Below are positions 53,928 through 64,000 of a stretch of DNA of 64,000 bases, piece after piece (positions within the stretch are counted from its first letter, which is position 1; each line of letters begins with the position of its first letter). Source of the DNA: Fragum whitleyi (lineage: Eukaryota; Mollusca; Bivalvia; Cardiida; Cardiidae); contig OX411556.1 in the NCBI GenBank assembly GCA_948146395.1, positions 1,860,001 to 1,924,000 of the forward strand, in the 5' to 3' direction. The notes under the pieces are model-generated. The model made no database searches and was not told where the DNA came from. It worked only from the letters and a program-made list of their open reading frames with translations. Both the position numbers and the translations under genes were made by a program.

Positions 53928-55850
53928 TATTGTTAATTGTAAAGTTTGTTGCTGGCTTCTTGGTTAGTGTTACATTGGCACGTAACAATGTTAAATATTT
54001 TGGGTACCCATTTTTCGATCGACTGATGCGCCCATGCATTCATACCCACATCGTCCCAAACACGCGCGTTCACTAGCTATGCATGTGCGCTTCAGATTAA
54101 CACCGGTTTCGATGCCGTCTGATGCATCCGTCTGTGCGTTTATGCAGCATCCCTGACCCCTTGTTATTCGATTTAATAGTAATTATTTAATCCTGATTTA
54201 ATGTTAAATATTTTGGGTACCCATTTTTCGATCGACTGATGCACCCATGCATTCATACCCAAATCGTCCCAAACACGCGCGTTCACTAGCTATGCATGTG
54301 CGCTTCAAATTAACACCTGTTTCGGTGCCGTCTGATGCATCCGTCTGTACGTTTATGCAGCATCCCTGACCCCTTGTTATTCGATTTAATAGTAATTATT
54401 TAATCCTGATTTAATGTTAAATATTTTGGGTACCCATTTTTCGATCGACTGATGCGCCCATGCATTCATACCCATAGCGTCCCAAACACGCGCGTTCACT
54501 AGCTATGCATGTGCGCTTCAAATTAACACCGGTTTCGATGCCGTCTGATGCATCCGTCTGTGCGTTTATGCAGCATCCCTTACCCCTTGTTATCGATTTA
54601 ATAGTAATTATTTAATCCTGATTTAATGTTAAATATTTTGGGTACCCATTTTTCGATCGACTGATGCGCCCATGCATTCATACCCACATCGTCCCAAACA
54701 CGCGCGTTCACTAGCTATGCATGTGCGCTTCAAATTAACACCGGTTTCGATGCCGTCTGATGCATCCGTCTGTGCGTTTATGCAGCATCCCCTGACCCCT
54801 TGTTATTCGATTTAATAGTAATTATTTAATCCTGATTTAATGTTAAATATTTTGGGTACCCATTTTTCGATCGACTGATGCGCCCATGCATTCATACCCA
54901 CATCGTCCCAAACACGCGCGTTCATTAGCTATGCATGTGCGCTTCAAATTAACACCGGTTTCGATGCCGTCTGATGCATCCGTCTGTGCGTTTATGCAGC
55001 ATCCCTGACCCCTTGTTATTCGATTTATTAGTAATTATTTAATCCTGATTTAATGTTAAATATTTTGGGTACCCATTTTTCGATCGACTGATGCGCCCAT
55101 GCATTCATACCCACATCGTCCCAAACACGCGCGTTCACTAGCTATGCATGTGCGCTTCAAATTAACACCGGTTTCGATGCCGTCTGATGCATCCGTCTGT
55201 GCGTTTATGCAGCATCCCTGACCCCTTGTTATTCGATTTAATAGTAATTATTTAATCCTGATTTAATGTTAAATATTTTGGGTACCCATTTTTCGATCGA
55301 CTGATGCGCCCATGCATTCATACCCACATCGTCCCAAACACGCGCGTTCACTAGCTATGCATGTGCGCTTCAAATTAACACCGGTTTCGATGCCGTCTGA
55401 TGCACCCGTCTGTGCGTTTATGCAGCATCCCTGACCCCTTGTTATTCGATTTAATAGTAATTATTTAATCCTGATTTAATGTTAAATATTTTGGGTACCC
55501 ATTTTTCGATCGACTGATGCGCCCATGCATTCATACCCACATCGTCCCAAACACGCGCGTTCACTAGCTATGCATGTGCGCTTCAAATTAACACCGGTTT
55601 CGATGCCGTCTGATGCATCCGTCTGTGCGTTTATGCAGCATCCCTGACCCCTTGTTATTCGATTTAATAGTAATTATTCAATCCTGATTTAATGTTAAAT
55701 ATTTTGGGTACCCATTTTTCGATCGACTGATGTGCCCATGCATTCATACCCACATCGTCCCAAACACGCGCGTTCACTAGCTATGCATGTGCGCTTCAAA
55801 TTAACACCGGTTTCGATGCCGTCTGATACATCCGTCTGTGCAATTATGCA

Positions 55851-56925
55851 GCCTCCTCTGACCCCTTGTTATTCGATTTAATAGTAATTATTTAATCCTG
55901 ATTTAATGTTAAATATTTTGGGTACCCACTTTTCGATCGACTGATGCGCCCATGCATTCATACCCACATCGTCCCAAATACGCGCGTACACTAGCTATGC
56001 ATGTGCGCTTCAAATTAACACCGGTTTCGATGCCGTCTGATTCATCCGTCTGTGCGTTTATGCAGCATCCCTGACCCCTTGTTATTCGATTTAATAGTAA
56101 TTATTTAATCCTGATTTAATGTTAAATATTTTGGGTACCCATTTTTCGATCGACTGATGCGCCCATGCATTCATACCCACATCGTCCCAAACACGCGCGT
56201 TCACTAGCTATGCATGTGCGCTTCAAATTAACACCGGTTTCGATGCCGTCTGATGCATCCGTCTGTGCGTTTATGCAGCATCCCTGACCCCTTGTTATTC
56301 GATTTAATAGTAATTATTTAATCCTGATTTAATGTTAAATATTTTGGGTACCCATTTTTCGATCGACTGATGCGCCCATGCATTCATACCCACATCGTCC
56401 CAAACACGCGCGTTCACTAGCTATGCATGTGCGGTTCAAATTAACACCGGTTTCGATGCCGTCTGATGCATCCGTCTGTGCGTTTATGCAGCATCCCTGA
56501 CCCCTTGTTATTCGATTTAATAGTAATTATTTAATCCTGATTTAATGTTAAATATTTTGGGTACCCATTTTTCGATCGACTGATGCGCCCATGCATTCAT
56601 ACCCACATCGTCCCAAACACGCGCGTTCACTAGCTATGCATGTGCGCTTCAAATTAACACCGGTTTCGATGCCGTCTGATGCATCCGTCTGTGCGTTTAT
56701 GCAGCATCCCTGACCCCTTGTTATTCGATTTAATAGTAATTATTCAATCCTGATTTAATGTTAAATATTTTGGGTACCCATTTTTCGATCGACTGATGCG
56801 CCCATGCATTCATACCCACATCGTCCCAAACACGCGTGTTCACTAGCTATGCATGTGCGCTTCAAATTAACACCGGTTTCGATGCCGTCTGATGCATCCG
56901 TCTGTGCGTTTATGCAGCCTCCTCT
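55851..56925 (+). repeat. 5-monomer duplication marked by GCCTCCTCTGACC
   Basis: GCAGCATCCCTGACC is replaced by GCAGCCTCCTCTGACC at 55851 and 56917, 1,066 bp apart. The following monomer in both places has CCCACTTTTCG or CCTACTTTTCG, AAATACGCGCGTACAC and TGATTCATCC. The same haplotype recurs once more at 60419. Confidence 0.82.
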
Positions 56926-57700
56926 GACCCCTTGTTATTCGATTTAATAGTAATTATTTAATCCTGATTTAATGTTAAATATTTTGGGTACCTACTTTTC
57001 GATCGACTGATGCGCCCATGCATTCAAACCCACATCGTCCCAAATACGCGCGTACACTAGCTATGCATGTGCGCTTCAAATTAACACCGGTTTCGATGCC
57101 GTCTGATTCATCCGTCTGTGCGTTTATGCAGCATCCCTGACCCCTTGTTATTCGATTTAATAGTAATTATTTAATCCTGATTTAATGTTAAATATTTTGG
57201 GTACCCATTTTTCGATCGACTGATGCGCCCATGCATTCATACCCACATCGTCCCAAACACGCGCGTTCACTAGCTATGCATGTGCGCTTCAAATTAACAC
57301 CGGTTTCGATGCCGTCTGATGCATCCGTCTGTGCGTTTATGCAGCATCCCTGACCCCTTGTTATTCGATTTAATAGTAATTATTTAATCCTGATTTAATG
57401 TTAAATATTTTGGGTACCCATTTTTCGATCGACTGATGCGCCCATGCATTCATACCCACATCGTCCCAAACACGCGCGTTTACTAGCTATGCATGTGCGC
57501 TTCAAATTAACACAGGTTTCGATGCCGTCTGATGCATCCGTCTGTGCGTTTATGCAGCATCCCTGACCCCTTGTTATTCGATTTAATAGTAATTATTTAA
57601 TCCTGATTTAATGTTAAATATTTTGGGTACCCATTTTCCGATCGACTGATGCGCCCATGCATTCATACCCACATCGTCCCAAACACGCGCGTTCACAAGC

Positions 57701-60700
57701 TAGGCATGTGCGCTTCAAATTAACACCGGTTTCGATGCCGTCTGATGCATCCGTCTGTGCGTTTATGCAGCATCCCTGACCCCTTGTTATTCGATTTAAT
57801 AGTAATTATTTAATCCTGATTTAATGTTAAATATTTTGGGTACCCATTTTTCGATCGACTGATGCGCCCATGCATTCATACCCACATCGTCCCAAGCACG
57901 CGCGTTTACTAGCTATGCATGTGCGCTTCAAATTAACACCGGTTTCGATGCCGTCTGATGCATCCGTCTGTGCGTTTATGCAGCATCCCTGACCCCTTGT
58001 TATTCGATTTAATAGTAATTATTTAATCCTGATTTAATGTTAAATATTTTGGGTACCCATTTTTCGATCGACTGATGCGCCCATGCATTCATACCCACAT
58101 CGTCCCAAACACGCGCGTTTACTAGCTATGCATGTGCGCTTCAAATTAACACCGGTTTCGATGCCGTCTGATGCATCCGTCTGTGCGTTTATGCAGCATC
58201 CCTGACCCCTTGTTATTCGATTTAATAGTAATTATTTAATCCTGATTTAATGTTAAATATTTTGGGTACCCATTTTTCGATCGACTGATGCGCCCATGCA
58301 TTCATACCGACATCGTCCATAACACGCGTGTTCACTAGCTATGCATGTGCGGTTCAAATTAACACCGGTTTCGATGCCGTCTGATGCATCCGTCTGTGCG
58401 TTTATGCAGCATCCCTGACCCCTTTTTATTCGATTTAATAGTAATTATTTAATCCTGTTTTAATGTTAAATATTTTGGGTACCCATTTTTCGATCGACTG
58501 ATGCGCCCATGCATTCATACCCACATCGTACCAAACACGCGCGTTTACTAGCTATGCATGTGCATCCCTGACCCCTTGTTATTCGATTTAATAGTAATTA
58601 TTTAATCCTGATTTAATGTTAAATATTTTGGGTACCCATTTTTCGATCGACTGATGCGCCCGTGCATTCATACCGGCATCGTCCCAAACACGCGCGTTCA
58701 CTACCTATGCATGTGCGCTTCAAAGTACCACCGGTTTCGATGCCGTCTGATGCATCCGTCTGTGCGTTTATGCAGCATCCCTGACCCCTTGTTATTCGAT
58801 TTAATAGTAATTATTTAATCCTGATTTAATGTTAAATATTTTGGGTACCCATTTTCCGATCGACTGATGCGCCCATGCATTCATACCCACATCGTCCCAA
58901 ACACGCGCGTTCACAAGCTAGGCATGTGCGCTTCAAATTAACACCGGTTTCGATGCCGTCTGATGCATCCGTCTGTGCGTTTATGCAGCATCCCTGACCC
59001 CTTGTTATTCGATTTAATAGTAATTATTTAATCCTGATTTAATGTTAAATATTTTGGGTACCCATTTTTCGATCGACTGATGCGCCCATGCATTCATACC
59101 CACATCGTCCCAAGCACGCGCGTTTACTAGCTATGCATGTGCGCTTCAAATTAACACCGGTTTCGATGCCGTCTGATGCATCCGTCTGTGCGTTTATGCA
59201 GCATCCCTGACCCCTTGTTATTCGATTTAATAGTAATTATTTAATCCTGATTTAATGTTAAATATTTTGGGTACCCATTTTTCGATCGACTGATGCGCCC
59301 ATGCATTCATACCCACATCGTCCCAAACACGCGCGTTTACTAGCTATGCATGTGCGCTTCAAATTAACACCGGTTTCGATGCCGTCTGATGCATCCGTCT
59401 GTGCGTTTATGCAGCATCCCTGACCCCTTGTTATTCGATTGAATAGTAATTATTTAATCCTGTTTTAATGTTAAATATTTTGGGTACCCATTTTTCGATC
59501 GACTGATGCGCCCATGTATTCATATCCACATCGTCCCAAACACGCGCGTTTACTAGCTATGCATGTGCGCTTCAAATTAACACCGGTTTCGATGCCGTCT
59601 GATGCATCCGCCTGTGCGTTTATGCAGCATCCCTGACCCTTTGTTATTCGACTTAATAGTAATTATTTAATCCTGATTTAATGTTAAATTTTTTGGGTAC
59701 CCATTTTTCGATCGACTGATGCGCCCATGCATTCATACCCACATCGTCCCAAACACGCGCGTTTACTAGCTATGCATGTGCGCTTCAAATTAACACCGGT
59801 TTCGATGCCGTCTGATGCATCCGTCTGTGCGTTTATGCAGCATCCCTGACCCCTTGTTATTCGATTTAATAGTAATTATTTAATCCTGATTTAATGTTAA
59901 ATATTTTGGGTACCCATTTTTCGATCGACTGATGCGCCCATGCATTCATACCGACATCGTCCATAACACGCGTGTTCACTAGCTATGCATGTGCGGTTAA
60001 AATTAACACCGGTTTCGATGCCGTCTGATGCATCCGTCTGTGCGTTTATGCAGCATCCCTGACCCCTTTTTATTCGATTTAATAGTAATTATTTAATCCT
60101 GTTTTAATGTTAAATATTTTGGGTACCCATTTTTCGATCGACTGATGCGCCCATGCATTCATACCCACATCGTACCAAACACGCGCGTTTACTAGCTATG
60201 CATGTGCATCCCTGACCCCTTGTTATTCGATTTAATAGTAATTATTTAATCCTGATTTAATGTTAAATATTTTGGGTACCCATTTTTCGATCGACTGATG
60301 CGCCCGTGCATTCATACCGGCATCGTCCCAAACACGCGCGTTCACTACCTATGCATGTGCGCTTCAAAGTACCACCGGTTTCGATGCCGTCTGATGCATC
60401 CGTCTGTGCGTTTATGCAGCCTCCTCTGACCCCTTGTTATTCGATTTAATAGTAATTATTTAATCCTGATTTAATGTTAAATATTTTGGGTACCTACTTT
60501 TCGATCGACTGATGCGCCCATGCATTCAAACCCACATCGTCCCAAATACGCGCGTACACTAGCTATGCATGTGCGCTTCAAATTAACACCGGTTTCGATG
60601 CCGTCTGATTCATCCGTCTGTGCGTTTATGCAGCATCCCTGACCCCTTGTTATTCGATTTAATAGTAATTATTTAATCCTGATTTAATGTTAAATATTTT

Positions 60701-63700
60701 GGGTACCCATTTTTCGATCGACTGATGCGCCCATGCATTCATACCCACATCGTCCCAAACACGCGCGTTCACTAGCTATGCATGTGCGCTTCAAATTAAC
60801 ACCGGTTTCGATGCCGTCTGATGCATCCGTCTGTGCGTTTATGCAGCATCCCTGACCCCTTGTTATTCGATTTAATAGTAATTATTTAATCCTGATTTAA
60901 TGTTAAATATTTTGGGTACCCATTTTTCGATCGACTGATGCGCCCATGCATTCATACCCACATCGTCCCAAACACGCGCGTTTACTAGCTATGCATGTGC
61001 GCTTCAAATTAACACAGGTTTCGATGCCGTCTGATGCATCCGTCTGTGCGTTTATGCAGCATCCCTGACCCCTTGTTATTCGATTTAATAGTAATTATTT
61101 AATCCTGATTTAATGTTAAATATTTTGGGTACCCATTTTCCGATCGACTGATGCGCCCATGCATTCATACCCACATCGTCCCAAACACGCGCGTTCACAA
61201 GCTAGGCATGTGCGCTTCAAATTAACACCGGTTTCGATGCCGTCTGATGCATCCGTCTGTGCGTTTATGCAGCATCCCTGACCCCTTGTTATTCGATTTA
61301 ATAGTAATTATTTAATCCTGATTTAATGTTAAATATTTTGGGTACCCATTTTTCGATCGACTGATGCGCCCATGCATTCATACCCACATCGTCCCAAGCA
61401 CGCGCGTTTACTAGCTATGCATGTGCACTTCAAATTAACACCGGTTTCGATGCCGTCTGATGCATCCGTCTGTGCGTTTATGCAGCATCCCTGACCCCTT
61501 GTTATTCGATTTAATAGTAATTATTTAATCCTGATTTAATGTTAAATATTTTGGGTACCCATTTTTCGATCGACTGATGCGCCCATGCATTCATACCCAC
61601 ATCGTCCCAAACACGCGCGTTTACTAGCTATGCATGTGCGCTTCAAATTAACACCGGTTTCGATGCCGTCTGATGCATCCGTCTGTGCGTTTATGCAGCA
61701 TCCCTGACCCCTTGTTATTCGATTGAATAGTAATTATTTAATCCTGTTTTAATGTTAAATATTTTGGGTACCCATTTTTCGATCGACTGATGCGCCCATG
61801 TATTCATATCCACATCGTCCCAAACACGCGCGTTTACTAGCTATGCATGTGCGCTTCAAATTAACACCGGTTTCGATGCCGTCTGATGCATCCGCCTGTG
61901 CGTTTATGCAGCATCCCTGACCCTTTGTTATTCGACTTAATAGTAATTATTTAATCCTGATTTAATGTTAAATTTTTTGGGTACCCATTTTTCGATCGAC
62001 TGATGCGCCCATGCATTCATACCCACATCGTCCCAAACACGCGCGTTTACTAGCTATGCATGTGCGCTTCAAATTAACACCGGTTTCGATGCCGTCTGAT
62101 GCATCCGTCTGTGCGTTTATGCAGCATCCCTGACCCCTTGTTATTCGATTTAATAGTAATTATTTAATCCTGATTTAATGTTAAATATTTTGGGTACCCA
62201 TTTTTCGATCGACTGATGCGCCCATGCATTCATACCGACATCGTCCATAACACGCGTGTTCACTAGCTATGCATGTGCGGTTCAAATTAACACCGGTTTC
62301 GATGCCGTCTGATGCATCCGTCTGTGCGTTTATGCAGCATCCCTGACCCCTTTTTATTCGATTTAATAGTAATTATTTAATCCTGTTTTAATGTTAAATA
62401 TTTTGGGTACCCATTTTTCGATCGACTGATGCGCCCATGCATTCATACCCACATCGTACCAAACACGCGCGTTTACTAGCTATGCATGTGCATCCCTGAC
62501 CCCTTGTTATTCGATTTAATAGTAATTATTTAATCCTGATTTAATGTTAAATATTTTGGGTACCCATTTTTCGATCGACTGATGCGCCCGTGCATTCATA
62601 CCGGCATCGTCCCAAACACGCGCGTTCACTACCTATGCATGTGCGCTTCAAAGTACCACCGGTTTCGATGCCGTCTGATGCATCCGTCTGTGCGTTTATG
62701 CAGCATCCCTGACCCCTTGTTATTCGATTTAATAGTAATTATTTAATCCTGATTTAATGTTAAATATTTTGGGTACCCATTTTCCGATCGACTGATGCGC
62801 CCATGCATTCATACCCACATCGTCCCAAACACGCGCGTTCACAAGCTAGGCATGTGCGCTTCAAATTAACACCGGTTTCGATGCCGTCTGATGCATCCGT
62901 CTGTGCGTTTATGCAGCATCCCTGACCCCTTGTTATTCGATTTAATAGTAATTATTTAATCCTGATTTAATGTTAAATATTTTGGGTACCCATTTTTCGA
63001 TCGACTGATGCGCCCATGCATTCATACCCACATCGTCCCAAGCACGCGCGTTTACTAGCTATGCATGTGCGCTTCAAATTAACACCGGTTTCGATGCCGT
63101 CTGATGCATCCGTCTGTGCGTTTATGCAGCATCCCTGACCCCTTGTTATTCGATTTAATAGTAATTATTTAATCCTGATTTAATGTTAAATATTTTGGGT
63201 ACCCATTTTTCGATCGACTGATGCGCCCATGCATTCATACCCACATCGTCCCAAACACGCGCGTTTACTAGCTATGCATGTGCGCTTCAAATTAACACCG
63301 GTTTCGATGCCGTCTGATGCATCCGTCTGTGCGTTTATGCAGCATCCCTGACCCCTTGTTATTCGATTGAATAGTAATTATTTAATCCTGTTTTAATGTT
63401 AAATATTTTGGGTACCCATTTTTCGATCGACTGATGCGCCCATGTATTCATATCCACATCGTCCCAAACACGCGCGTTTACTAGCTATGCATGTGCGCTT
63501 CAAATTAACACCGGTTTCGATGCCGTCTGATGCATCCGCCTGTGCGTTTATGCAGCATCCCTGACCCTTTGTTATTCGACTTAATAGTAATTATTTAATC
63601 CTGATTTAATGTTAAATTTTTTGGGTACCCATTTTTCGATCGACTGATGCGCCCATGCATTCATACCCACATCGTCCCAAACACGCGCGTTTACTAGCTA

Positions 63701-64000
63701 TGCATGTGCGCTTCAAATTAACACCGGTTTCGATGCCGTCTGATGCATCCGTCTGTGCGTTTATGCAGCATCCCTGACCCCTTGTTATTCGATTTAATAG
63801 TAATTATTTAATCCTGATTTAATGTTAAATATTTTGGGTACCAATTTTTCGATCGACTGATGCGCCCATGCATTCATACCGACATCGTCCATAACACGCG
63901 TGTTCACTAGCTATGCATGTGCGGTTAAAATTAACACCGGTTTCGATGCCGTCTGATGCATCCGTCTGTGCGTTTATGCAGCATCCCTGACCCCTTTTTA
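57701..64000 (+). repeat. Complex higher-order repeat with a 153-bp truncated monomer
   Basis: The marker ACAAGCTAGGC occurs with TAGGC at 57701, 58919, 61203 and 62847, giving units of 1,218, 2,284 and 1,644 bp. The 1,644-bp form has eight monomers in order: CCGATCG/AAGCTAGG; CAAGCACG; GATTGAATAG; CATGTATTCATATCC with CCGCCTGTG; TTTACTAGC; CCGACATCGTCCATAAC; CATCGTACC, truncated; CCCGTGCATTC with AAAGTACCACC. The 1,218-bp form is the same order with two monomers missing. The 2,284-bp form has about 640 bp more, from the GCCTCCTC haplotype (56917-57701 and 60419-61203 match in length, 784 bp). The final copy is cut by the window edge. Confidence 0.9.
58557..58575 (+). other. 60-bp deletion junction making 153-bp monomers (also 60201 and 62485)
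   Basis: CTATGCATGTGC runs directly into ATCCCTGACC, where 60 bp normally intervene, shortening the monomer from 213 to 153 bp. TGCATCCCTG junctions lie at about 58561, 60205 and 62489, each in a monomer with the linked variant CATCGTACC. One deletion, later copied with the larger unit, explains all three. The GCATC at the junction also occurs at both deletion ends, suggesting repeat-mediated slippage. Confidence 0.9.

Larger units (their letters stand above)
53438..53987 (+). mobile_element. Solo LTR of an LTR retrotransposon
   Basis: A 550-bp non-satellite segment interrupts the array. It begins TGTTATATATAAAC and ends GGCACGTAACA, so it has TG...CA ends within the inverted termini TGTTA/TAACA. 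The 4 bp ATGT flank it directly (53434-53437 and 53988-53991), and removing the element plus one ATGT restores the normal satellite sequence TTTAATGTTAAATA. Inside are a TATA-like TATATAAA (53643) and an AATAAA (53922) in the same orientation, as in the U3 and R parts of an LTR. There is no gag-pol, primer-binding site or second LTR, so this is a solo LTR, probably left by LTR-LTR recombination. A 4-bp duplication and a TTGGCAC...TAACA end fit Ty3/Gypsy but do not prove it. Confidence 0.9.
53988..64000 (+). repeat. 213-bp satellite array, right segment (about 47 unit lengths)
   Basis: The satellite resumes at ATGTTAAATATTTTGGG directly after the LTR, in the same orientation and in the phase expected if the LTR is removed. 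All monomers belong to the AATTAACACC subfamily, so both sides of the LTR share one history. From about 57478 a derived state, GCGTTTACTAGC, becomes common (one earlier case is at about 50240). The array runs off the right edge of the window. Confidence 0.97.

Noticed and set aside
53438..53987. DNA transposon instead of solo LTR
   Set aside because: The terminal inverted match is only 5 bp (TGTTA/TAACA). The TG...CA ends, TATA-like box and AATAAA in one orientation fit an LTR better.
2143..64000. CENP-B box in the monomer
   Set aside because: I looked on both strands for the nTTCGnnnnAnnCGGGn core. TTTCGATGCCGTCTG and CCCATTTTTCGATCG are the nearest stretches, and neither has the required positions.
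2143..64000. Tandem rRNA, tRNA, snRNA or histone gene repeats
   Set aside because: The 213-bp unit lacks tRNA A/B boxes and cloverleaf pairing that I can find, and has no 5S rRNA-like internal promoter or coding potential.

Overview
This is eukaryotic non-coding DNA. About 61.3 kb of the 64 kb is one satellite family with a 213-bp repeat unit, and I find no convincing protein-coding gene, tRNA, rRNA or bacterial operon. The organism cannot be named from the sequence. The ~156-bp tandem repeat at the left edge resembles interspersed repeats I associate with mollusc (especially bivalve) genomes, so a marine invertebrate is my best guess, with low confidence.

Layout. 1-788: five tandem copies of a ~156-bp repeat. 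789-1914: single-copy AT-rich DNA with a 10-bp-stem inverted repeat and a 12-bp direct repeat but no supported gene. 1915-2142: a short junction holding a perfect hairpin and a degenerate array of the 9-mer GATTGAACG. 2143-53437: uninterrupted head-to-tail 213-bp satellite (about 241 unit lengths). 53438-53987: a 550-bp solo LTR with TG...CA ends and a 4-bp target duplication. 53988-64000: the same satellite in the same orientation and phase (about 47 unit lengths), running off the window.

The satellite is structured. The monomer (43% GC, 14 CpG) has a ~50-bp AT-rich block (14% GC) and a ~163-bp CpG-rich part holding several 6-8 bp palindromes, including three ATGCAT sites. From 2.1 to 48.3 kb several monomer types are mixed. 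At about 48.35 kb the array switches abruptly to one subfamily (TTAACACC replacing TTGACACC, with ACTAGC replacing GCTAGC). Variants shared at exact multiples of 213 bp reveal many local duplications: 17 monomers (3,621 bp), 20 monomers (4,260 bp), 12 (2,556 bp), 8 (1,704 bp), 5 (1,065 bp), 4 (852 bp) and 2 (426 bp). The last 6.4 kb is a mosaic of larger repeats built around a 153-bp truncated monomer. The period differs from place to place, so this looks like ongoing unequal exchange or local amplification rather than one fixed higher-order repeat.

Nothing here works as a gene set. The biology on offer is chromosomal: a possible (peri)centromeric, subtelomeric or heterochromatic array, its left boundary, its amplification history, and one retroelement scar that postdates the subfamily switch. 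All short ORFs inside the array are by-products of a repeat whose length is a multiple of three.
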